From positions 1-8,554 of the forward strand of contig CAKUSI010000152.1 in the NCBI GenBank assembly GCA_934678955.1: a DNA stretch of 8,554 nucleotides. Reading direction: 5' to 3'. Position 1 is the first letter of the stretch. Each line of letters starts with the position of its first letter. The stretch comes from an uncultured Austwickia sp. Its GTDB lineage: Bacteria; Actinomycetota; Actinomycetes; Actinomycetales; Dermatophilaceae. The notes beneath the pieces were generated by a model. The model did not search any database. It was not told the origin of the DNA and saw nothing but the letters and a program-made list of their open reading frames with translations. The position numbers and the translations under genes are program-made. Below are positions 1 to 7,800 of this stretch, in pieces.

Positions 1-1194
1 CGCGACGCTTTGACTTTCGCCGCGCTGGCGAGCGCCGCGGTGCCCGGTCTGGCGCCGATCAGCGCGGAGGCGGTCCGTCCCCGGCCCGGCGAGCGGTTCC
101 GCGTCGGCTTCGTCGAGGACGCCGAGCACCGACGCTGGGTCGTGCGGTTGCCGGTGGACGCCGTGGCCGCCGCCCAGCAGGATGCCTCGGTGCCGCTCCT
201 TTCCATGTTGGCCCGGCGGGTCCCCTTCTCGGTGCCGTCGCCCAAGGGTTTCGTGGGGCTGCGCGACGGTCGACGCGCGATGGTCTATCCGCTGATCAGC
301 GGCTACAGTCTCGTCCTCTACACGGTGCCGCCCGGGACCGGCCTCGCGGCCGAGGTGGGGCGGGCTCTGGCCCATCTCCACAACGTCGACCGGCGCCTGT
401 TCGAGGAAGCGGCGCTGCCCAGCTATGACGCGGCGGAGTGTCGCCGACGGCACCTGATCGAGGTGGACCGTGGAGCGCATACCGGATTGGTGCCTGCCGG
501 CCTGCTCTCTCGCTGGGAACGCATGCTGGAGGACGTGTCGTGGTGGCGCTTCGCTGCGACCCCTATCCACGGGCGACTCGACGGGAACCACCTGCTCGTG
601 GCGTTCTCCTCCGACGAGGACGCGGCGAGCGGCCGGATTCGCGCTATCGTCGGCTGGGAGAACGCGCAGGTCGGCGACCCAGCGGAGGACTTCGCGGCGC
701 TTATCGCCGCGGCGGCTCCCGACACCGTCGACACCGTGCTCGAGGCCTATGCCATGAGCCGCCTGGAAAGTCCCGACCCTCACCTGGAGCGTCGCGCCCG
801 CCTGATCGCGGAGCTGCGTCTGGTCGGCGATCTCCTCGTGGCGGTGGCCGCGAAGGACGATGTGACGCGCGAAGCGGCCGTTCGAGCCCTGCGGCGTCTG
901 AACGCGGACGTCGGGGACCCCGAGCCCCGCACGGAGGACTCGGGCGAACAGGCCGTGAGCTTCGTGTACGAGGACGGTCCCGCGCCGGACCGCCTGTACA
1001 AGGCCGGCGAGGTCGACGGCGGCCTGGAGGAAGGCCGCGGGGAGGACACGCAGAATCCGCCGACGGGAGCCGCTCCTCGCGGGGGCGACGCCACGAGGCA
1101 CGGGGCCAGTGCATCGCCGATGGATGCCCGCCACGGCCCTCACGAGGTGGACCCCCCAAGCCGACTTCGCGCCGTGCGCTTCGACGACGAGTAG
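1..1194 (+). CDS. Phosphotransferase (APH)-fold protein, catalytically degenerate, 5' end open
   Basis: This is a protein of the aminoglycoside/macrolide phosphotransferase fold; residues are numbered from the TTG at 10. The hinge-like VYPLISG is at 92-98, a helix ending AHLHNVD is at 121-127, and the catalytic-loop counterpart HGRLDGNHLL is at 187-196. The metal-binding-loop counterpart IVGW is at 213-216, followed by GDPAEDFA at 222-229. Canonical APH enzymes have HGDLxxxN and IDW, so here the catalytic Asp is Arg189, the metal-binding Asn is His194 and the metal-binding Asp is Gly215. Kinase activity is therefore doubtful, and a ligand-binding or scaffold role is possible. Residues from about 300 to 394 form an acidic, Gly/Pro-rich, probably disordered tail. 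The only early start codon in the window is TTG at 10, but the frame is open to base 1 and family N-termini usually begin slightly earlier, so the true start probably lies outside. The gene converges on adnB and overlaps it by 55 bp. A resistance function should not be assumed. Confidence 0.8.
   Translation, partial: RDALTFAALASAAVPGLAPISAEAVRPRPGERFRVGFVEDAEHRRWVVRLPVDAVAAAQQDASVPLLSMLARRVPFSVPSPKGFVGLRDGRRAMVYPLISGYSLVLYTVPPGTGLAAEVGRALAHLHNVDRRLFEEAALPSYDAAECRRRHLIEVDRGAHTGLVPAGLLSRWERMLEDVSWWRFAATPIHGRLDGNHLLVAFSSDEDAASGRIRAIVGWENAQVGDPAEDFAALIAAAAPDTVDTVLEAYAMSRLESPDPHLERRARLIAELRLVGDLLVAVAAKDDVTREAAVRALRRLNADVGDPEPRTEDSGEQAVSFVYEDGPAPDRLYKAGEVDGGLEEGRGEDTQNPPTGAAPRGGDATRHGASASPMDARHGPHEVDPPSRLRAVRFDDE
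1140..1194. other. Tail-to-tail overlap of the APH-like gene and adnB
   Basis: The adnB stop (TGA, read from 1142 to 1140) lies inside the APH-like gene, whose own TAG is at 1192-1194. The last 17 codons of that gene and the last 18 codons of adnB, plus their stops, share 55 bp. In this antisense phase the third codon positions face each other (both at coordinates divisible by three), so synonymous changes in one gene are often synonymous in the other. No terminator hairpin fits between the genes, so both transcripts must run into the opposite gene. Confidence 0.85.
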
Positions 1195-4100
1195 GACGTG
1201 GTAGAGCCCTTCTCGGTGGCGATGTTCCGAATAGGCCCGGACGGTGCGCCTGCCGCCCGCTCCGCTGCCCCGAGGAGCACCTCGCGAAGCGCGGCGACGG
1301 TCGGGAGATCAGGAAAGACCGTGCGACCGGTGGAGGCGTCGTAGTAGCAGGCCCGGACGCGGGCCGGGTCGAGACCACGCAGGCGCGCATAGGCCAGCCG
1401 ATACACGGCCAACTGCGTCGCGGCACCTGCCTCGCGGCGCGCCCCCCGCCGGCCGGTCTTCCAGTCCACGATCACGACGGCCGCAGGGTCGGCATCCGGG
1501 TCGGGATCGGGGAAGACCGCATCGATCCGACCCCGCACCGACACCCCGGCGATCGTCGTCTCCACGGGGAGCTCGACCTCCAGGGGCACGAGGTCCGCCC
1601 ACCGAGCCCCCAGGAAGCGCGTCCGTGCTGCCGTCAGCCGCTCCAGATCCGCGAGGGGTTCGTCGGCGCTGCCGGGTAACTCGTCGAGATCGAGCATGGC
1701 CGCGCGTTGGTAGTGACGCTCCACCCACGCGTGGAACTCGCGCCCTTCCCGGGCGCCCACCGCCGGGGGACGCGGCATGGGGCGCCGGAGCTCCGCGGCG
1801 TAAGAGCCCTCGTCCGCGGCGAGCGACACCAAGGCCGAGGCGGACAAGTGGGCCGGCATCCGGACGCTCGGCGCGCGCCGAACGGCCGCTTCGTGACGCT
1901 CCTGCAGCAGCGCGACGATCTCGCGGTCGAGCGTCGACCCCGCCGCGGCGCCGCGGGCGACCTCGTCTGCCCAGTCGTCGGGGCCCGTGTGCGCCGCGCT
2001 GCTGCCGAGCAGTTCGGCCGCCTCCTCCAGCAAGGCTCGTCGGTGCTCGTCGCGGAAGTGCGGCCAAGAGACCTCGGGCGGGAGAGCGCCAACGGGGCGA
2101 TCGACGCGCCCATCGTCTCCCGGTTCGGGCATGGGCGCCCAGGGGCCGCGCCGCACCGAGGTGCCGTCGGGGAATGGCGTGTCCACCGCAGGTCCGGTCT
2201 CGGCCGGGTCCAGCGCGTCGGAACCTTCCAGCAGCTGCGTCAGGAAGCGCGAGGTCACCCTCGGGGTGGAGGCGTCGGTCCAGATCGAGCAGCTGAGCAG
2301 GCACAGGTGGCGCGCCCGCGTGAGCGCCACGTATGCCAGGCGTCGCTCCTCCTCGACCGCCCGATGGCCGCCTTCGTCGAAGAAGGCGGCGATCCGGCTC
2401 CCCAGGTCCCCTCCCTCCGTCGCGGTCCGCCAATCCAACCTCGGCAGGCCTCCGGAGTCCCGGCGCAGGTCGTACGGCAGCCGATCCAGTCCGACGCACC
2501 ATCCCTTGTCCTTGGCCTCCGAAACGGTCCAGCCTCCCTCCTGGAATCTCGACGCGTTGGCGGATGTGGCGGGAAAGACCCCCTCCACCAGACCGGGGAC
2601 CGCCACCACGTCCCATTCGAGGCCTTTCGCGGCGTGCACCGTCAGGACCTGGACGGCCTGCTCTGACACTGCCGCGACAGGGACGTCCAGGCCCTGCTCT
2701 TCGGCGGTGGCCGCGTCGAGCCAGTCGAGGAAGCCGCCGAGCGTCGGTCGATCCACCGAGGCCTGGAACGAAGCGGCCGCCTCGGCGAACGCATCCAGGT
2801 GGACGCGCGCCTCCGCCGGTGGCCGGTCCGGGCGGGCCGCCACTTCGAGGTCGATACCGAGCGAGCGCTCTGCTTCCCCGACGAGGTCAGTCAGGCCGAT
2901 GGAAGTGAGCGCGCGCACGTGGCCGATGGCCTGGCGCAACCGGGACAGCCGCGCCAGCGCCTCGTCGCTGACGCGCTCCCCCTCGGGTCCGAGCCAACCA
3001 GGGCGCGGGAGTCGGTCCAGCGCCTCGATCAGGCCGAGCTCGTCCGTAGCGCGTCCTCCCTCCGCCGAGAAGCCCGACGATGGAACGCCGGACCGCTCGG
3101 CGGCGTCCTGCGGGTCGGCGTCCTGCGGGTCGGCGTCCTGCGGGTCGGCGCCCTGCGGGTCGGCGCCCGGTCCGCGCGCGGGGGAGCGCTCCGGCGACCC
3201 GTTCCCCACATCGCCCGCTGACGGGGTGTCGACCCCGCTGTGGTCCCGCGCGTCCTCGAGGAACCTCAGGCGACGTGACCAGGCCGACAGTCCATCCAGG
3301 TCCGCAGCCCCGAGTCGGCACGCCGGCCCGACGAGCAACCGCAGGAGCCGGTCGGTTCGCCGTGGGTCGTGTGCCACGGTCAATACGGCGACGAGATCCT
3401 GCACCTCGGGTGTCGTCAGGAGCCCGCCGAGGCCGACGACTTCGACAGGTAGCCCGCGCTGCCGCAGCGCGTCGACCACCGGCCCAAACTGCGACCGCCG
3501 CCGACACAGGACCGCGGCGGTGGCACCCGCCGGCCGTCCGTCCGGCCGAAACCACGTCGCCGCGATACGGGCCGCCACGAGCGCGGCCTCGTCTGCGACG
3601 GTCTCCACCCGCGCCGCCTCGACGACGCCGGTCTGCGCCCCGGGTGCCGGGACGAGCCGTCTGACGGGAACGGACCCGCGTCGGAGCGGCGTGGCCACCG
3701 CGTTCGCGGCGGCCAGGATGCTCTCGTCGTTGCGCCAGCTCACCGACAGCGGCAGAACGGTCCCGTGCGACTGCTCCGAGCTGCCTCTTCCTCGCCGCGG
3801 GGACGCGGCCGGGAACAGCCGCCCGAACTGCGACAAAGTGGCCGCGCTCGCCCCGCGCCACCCGTAGATGGACTGGTGCGGGTCCCCCACGGCCATGACC
3901 GGGACGGGCCGGCCCCTCGCAGGCTCTCCGAACAGCTCGTGCAGAAGGGTGAGCTGGGCGTCACTCGTGTCCTGGAACTCGTCCAGCAGCACCGCGGTGA
4001 ATCGGGCGCGTTCGCCGCGGGCCACGGCCGGGAACCGGCTCGCGAGTCGGGCCGCCAGCGCGACGTGGTCAGCGAAGTCGAGGACGCAGCGCTCCCGCTT

Positions 4101-4820
4101 GGCGTCCGCATAGGCGGCCAGGATCGGCACGAGCTGGCGCCTGGCTGCAACGGTCGCGACAAGCGCCCTCACATCCGCAGGCAGGCCTCGCGTGCGACCC
4201 GATCCCGCGGGGAGAGAGGCGACGTGGCGCGTGAAATCGTCGCACCACGCCCCCAGGTCGGCCGGTGTGCGCAGGTGCTCGGCGAGCGCCCCGGAGAGCT
4301 GGACGACGGCGCGCGTCACGGTGGACTCCGCCGCATCGACGGCATCCATCGGACCGTCGTAGGACGTGGACACCTCGTGCGCGAGCTGCCAGGCGGCCGC
4401 GGGCGTGAGGAGTCGAGCATCCGGCTCGATCCCGAGAAGGAGACCGTGTTCGGCCACGATCCGCCCCGCGTATGCGTGGTATGTCGAGACCGTGACTGCC
4501 TCCGCCAAGTCCGGCACGTCGCCGCCGCCTGGCTCCAGAGCCTGCGCCTCGCGCAGCACCCTCAGCCGCTGACCGATGCGGGCACCCAGCTCTGTCGCGG
4601 CCTTCCGGGTGAAGGTGAGGCCCAGCACCTGGCTCGGAGCGACGACGCCGTTCGCGACGAGCCAGACGACCCGGGAGGCCATGGTTTCGGTCTTGCCGGA
4701 TCCGGCACCCGCCACCACGAGGGCGTGGTCGTGGGGCGCTTCGATGACCGCCCGCTGTTCCGGAGTCGGTCGAGGTCTGCCCAGAAGGTCCGCGATCGCG
4801 TCGGCGGTGAGGGCCACCAT
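1140..4820 (-). CDS. adnB: AdnB-like ATP-dependent helicase-nuclease subunit
   Basis: This 1226-residue protein is an SF1A (UvrD/Rep) 3'-5' helicase fused to a RecB-type nuclease, the lead-motor subunit of the AdnAB end-resection machine. Every motor motif is intact: Q motif at Gln22, Walker A AGAGSGKT at 37-44, motif Ia LTFTRKAA at 68-75, DEFQDT at 280-285, GDPHQSIYGWRGA at 312-324, SWRND at 361-365, VHAAKGLEWD at 728-737 and RRLAYVALTRAR at 826-837. The nuclease domain has GREFH with His1030, GRID with Asp1100, DWKTG with Asp1119 and Lys1121, and QLAVYR with Gln1136 and Tyr1140. No iron-sulfur cysteines flank it. It is longer than mycobacterial AdnB (about 1,100 residues) because of an acidic repeat-containing insertion at about 525-595 and a Ser/Arg-rich tail after about 1190. 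The ATG directly follows the adnA stop and has a strong ribosome binding site, so the start is well fixed and translation is probably coupled. Confidence 0.95.
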   Translation of the reverse strand: MVALTADAIADLLGRPRPTPEQRAVIEAPHDHALVVAGAGSGKTETMASRVVWLVANGVVAPSQVLGLTFTRKAATELGARIGQRLRVLREAQALEPGGGDVPDLAEAVTVSTYHAYAGRIVAEHGLLLGIEPDARLLTPAAAWQLAHEVSTSYDGPMDAVDAAESTVTRAVVQLSGALAEHLRTPADLGAWCDDFTRHVASLPAGSGRTRGLPADVRALVATVAARRQLVPILAAYADAKRERCVLDFADHVALAARLASRFPAVARGERARFTAVLLDEFQDTSDAQLTLLHELFGEPARGRPVPVMAVGDPHQSIYGWRGASAATLSQFGRLFPAASPRRGRGSSEQSHGTVLPLSVSWRNDESILAAANAVATPLRRGSVPVRRLVPAPGAQTGVVEAARVETVADEAALVAARIAATWFRPDGRPAGATAAVLCRRRSQFGPVVDALRQRGLPVEVVGLGGLLTTPEVQDLVAVLTVAHDPRRTDRLLRLLVGPACRLGAADLDGLSAWSRRLRFLEDARDHSGVDTPSAGDVGNGSPERSPARGPGADPQGADPQDADPQDADPQDAAERSGVPSSGFSAEGGRATDELGLIEALDRLPRPGWLGPEGERVSDEALARLSRLRQAIGHVRALTSIGLTDLVGEAERSLGIDLEVAARPDRPPAEARVHLDAFAEAAASFQASVDRPTLGGFLDWLDAATAEEQGLDVPVAAVSEQAVQVLTVHAAKGLEWDVVAVPGLVEGVFPATSANASRFQEGGWTVSEAKDKGWCVGLDRLPYDLRRDSGGLPRLDWRTATEGGDLGSRIAAFFDEGGHRAVEEERRLAYVALTRARHLCLLSCSIWTDASTPRVTSRFLTQLLEGSDALDPAETGPAVDTPFPDGTSVRRGPWAPMPEPGDDGRVDRPVGALPPEVSWPHFRDEHRRALLEEAAELLGSSAAHTGPDDWADEVARGAAAGSTLDREIVALLQERHEAAVRRAPSVRMPAHLSASALVSLAADEGSYAAELRRPMPRPPAVGAREGREFHAWVERHYQRAAMLDLDELPGSADEPLADLERLTAARTRFLGARWADLVPLEVELPVETTIAGVSVRGRIDAVFPDPDPDADPAAVVIVDWKTGRRGARREAGAATQLAVYRLAYARLRGLDPARVRACYYDASTGRTVFPDLPTVAALREVLLGAAERAAGAPSGPIRNIATEKGSTTSYSSSKRTARSRLGGSTS
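3102..3161 (-). repeat. In-frame tandem repeat, 4 x 15 bp, in adnB
   Basis: There are four head-to-tail 15 bp units, read on the + strand as ggcgtcctgcgggtc. Three are identical, and the fourth (3147-3161) differs at one base. A decayed fifth unit may begin at 3162. The unit length is a multiple of three, so the protein gains an Asp/Pro/Gln/Ala pentapeptide repeated four times at about residues 554-573 of AdnB (period DPQDA, with one DPQGA). It lies in a low-complexity acidic insertion between helicase motifs IV and V, probably a surface loop of the 2B region. Changes in copy number by slippage would keep the reading frame. Confidence 0.93.
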
Positions 4821-7800
4821 CTAGATCTCCTCCCCGTCCCCGCTACCGGGGCAACTGGACCGGAATCGGCAGGTGCGGCACCAAGCGCCCGCCCGCGCCA
4901 CATACGTCGACCCCGCCATGCCCACGGCCGCATTCCGGAGCAGACGCTGCGCCCATTCCGGGTCCTCGTCGCGGCTGAGTGCGGGCTGCATCTGGAGGTC
5001 GACCTTCGTCGTGGCGGCCGCCGGTCCCAGTTGCAGGAGCGCCGCGCCCGCCGATCGCGGACGACTCCCCGCGGTCGGGCCGCTGCCGGGGGACGCGGAG
5101 CCATCTTCGAGACCACCGGCCTCTACGAGCGCTTGGTAGGCGCCCAGCTGGCCGTGCCGAGGCAGGTCCCTTGCGGCCGGCTTGCTGGATCCTGTCTTGA
5201 GGTCGATCACCCGCAGCGAGCCGTCCTCGCGGCGCTCCAGGCGGTCGATCCTGCCGCGCACGCGCACGTCGCCGAGGTCCGCGGCGGCGGCCACCTCGCG
5301 GCCCACGGTCTGCCATCCCTCGGCGACGCTCTGCGCGTGATGCCGGGCGAGCTTGGCCAACATGTCGTGCGCGAGCCGCCGCCTCCGCTGCGAGATCCAC
5401 CCGCAGGGCAGACCCAAGGAGCTCCACCGCTCGTCCAACGCCGCGTGCAACGCCGCCGCGTCGGCGTTGTCGACCTGCGCCGCGATCGCATGGACCAGCG
5501 AACCGACCGCGTCGGATCCGCCGGGCAGACGCGGCTCGCCACCGGACGTCTGGAAGAACCACCGCAGCTCGCACTGTCCGAACGACTCGACGTGCGAGGG
5601 CGACACGACGACTGTGCGGCCCTCCTCGCGTCGGGGGCGATCGTCGCTGAGGCCGGCAAGTCCCCACCATGAACTCGGCGCAGCCCCGGAGACTCCTCGG
5701 TCCGCAAGGAGCAAGAGGCGTCGAGCCGCCGCCCTTCGGTCCGCCTCGCTTGGTGCCAGGACGATCTCGCGGCGCAGGTGCGCCACGACGCCCGCCAGAC
5801 TCACGTCCCGGGGCGCGGAATCGATCCGCCGCGACGGGTCGGTGGCACCCTGCTCCACCAGCTCGACGAGGGGTGAGGGCTGCTCGTCCTCGCCGGCAAC
5901 GGCGGTGACGACGAGGTCGCCGCAGGTCCGGCTCACAGCGACGTGAAAGAGCCGCGCCTCGTCGTGCGCCACTGCGGCCAGCGCGGCGCGGGGGTCGGCC
6001 CCCCGCCCCGCCAACCGGTCGACGAGTTCCTGGGAGCCCAGGATGGAGCCGCGAAGCCGCAGGTCCGGCCACACCCCGTCCTGCACGCCGGCGATCACCA
6101 CGAGGTCCCACTCCCGCCCGGCGGCCCCCTGCGGCGTTGTCAGGGTGACCGCGTCGTCGGTCGGGGCCTGATCGACCAGACTGTCCCCTGCGACGTCCTG
6201 AGCGGCCACGTGAGACACGAATCCCTCCGGGCCGCGTCCGGGCAGACGGTCCGCATACCGCTCGGCCGCATCGAAGAGCGCCACCGCGGCGTCGAGGTCG
6301 CGATCCGCGCGGGCCCCTGCCGGTCCCCCCGCCAGCGCGATCCCACGCCACGCCTCCGCGAGGCCCAGCGCCTCCCACACGGCCCAGAGGACTGATTCGG
6401 CGCTCACGCCCGGCGCCCAGCGACCCTCTTCCCGTGCCGCGGCGCGCGCGCCTGCGGCGATCGCGCGCGCCAGCCGCCTCGCTCCCTCACCCGCCGCTCC
6501 CGTGTGGTCCAGGACGGGGTCGCCGAGAAGCCCGGCCACCATCGCCTCCTCCGCCGAACGCCCCGGCTCGATTCCCCGCGTCGCCCCCTCGCCGTCCAGC
6601 CTGCGCAGCGACCGGCGCAGACGTCGCAGCGTCAGACCGTCGACACCCCCCAGGGGAGACGTCAGAAGACTCAGCGTCTCGTCGTGGCCCAGGGGTCGCG
6701 GCTCCTGTCTGCCGACGGCGAGCGACACTCTCATCAGCGACAGCAGCGCCTTGGCCACCGGGTGCTCCCGAAGGGGTTCCTGCGCCCCCGTCACGTGGTG
6801 CGGGACCCCGGCGCCGAAGAGGGCCCGCCGCAGCGGCGCGATTCGGCCCGAGCTCCGCACCACGACCGCCATCCGGGACCACGGCCGCCTCTCGACGAGG
6901 TGGGCGGTGCGCAGGGCCGACACGACGTGCCGCGCCTCCTCGGCGGCGGTGCGGGCGAGGATCACGCGTGCTCGCGGGATCCGATCCCCCGGCGAACCGC
7001 ACTCTCCGCTCCTTCGCGCGGACTGGGGGGACCGGTGGGCCGCGGCCCCGGCGACGCCGATCCCAGCGGCCACGCGGTCGGTCACCGCCGCCGGCTCTCC
7101 GCCCTGGCGCCACCGCCGCCCGAGCACGTGAACCGGCCCAGGGCGCCCCAACGTCATGAAGGCCCGCGGATCCGCCCCTCGGAACGTCTGCGTGGCGGAG
7201 TCGGGATCGCCGAGCAGCAGCAGGTCCACCCCGTCAGAGGCGATGCGGTCCAGCAGCCGGACCGCCGGCGGCGTCAGCTCCTGGGCGTCGTCGACGACGA
7301 CCAGCGCCAGCCCGGGCAAGGCCTGCGCGAGCAGCGCGCCGTCCTGCTCCAGGACGTCGGCGGCGGCCCCCAGGAGCGCCGCCGGGTCGTACGCCCCTGG
7401 GCTGGAAAGGGCGGTCACGTCTTCGTACTCCTCCGCCACAGCCGCAGCCGCGACCCATTCCGGGCGGCGGTGGCGACCGCCGAGCACCGCCAGCCCTGCC
7501 GGAGGGAGATCGCGCTCGGTGGCGCGCATGAGGAGGTCTCGCAACTCGCTGCGGAAGCCCCGGCGGGACAGCGCCTCGGTGAGCCCGTCCGGCCACATCG
7601 GGGGCTTGCCTGCCCCGGCGGCGTGCCCCGCCAAGAGTTCGCGCAAGATGACGTCCTGTTCCGGGCCGCTCAGGAGTCGCGGCGCTGGAAGCCCCTCGGC
7701 GGCAGCCCTCGCGCTGAGCAGCGCGAAGGCCAACGACGAGGGAGTCCGGGCCAACGGCCGCTCCGCCGCCCCTGGCACCTTCGCCGCGATCCGGTCGCGG

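Noticed and set aside
10..1194. Macrolide or aminoglycoside resistance gene
   Set aside because: Only the fold is supported. The catalytic Asp and both metal ligands are substituted, and the context is DNA repair, not resistance or mobile DNA.
1195..1260. Read-through continuation of the APH-like gene past its TAG
   Set aside because: The frame stays open with plausible residues, but it runs antisense to the adnB end and nothing indicates stop-codon read-through.
438..1679. Long + strand open frame crossing the end of the APH-like gene and into adnB
   Set aside because: Arg/Gly/Pro-rich shadow frame typical of high-GC DNA, with no recognisable motif, and overlapped by two genes with clear family motifs.
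3102..3161. CRISPR array or regulatory iterons
   Set aside because: Units are 15 bp with no spacers, in frame and inside adnB; this is a simple coding tandem repeat.
1987..5672. Long + strand open frames opposite adnB and adnA (1987-3867, 3765-5672)
   Set aside because: They lie antisense to the conserved motor and nuclease motifs and have Ser/Arg-rich composition without domains. They arise because stop codons are rare in GC-rich antisense frames.
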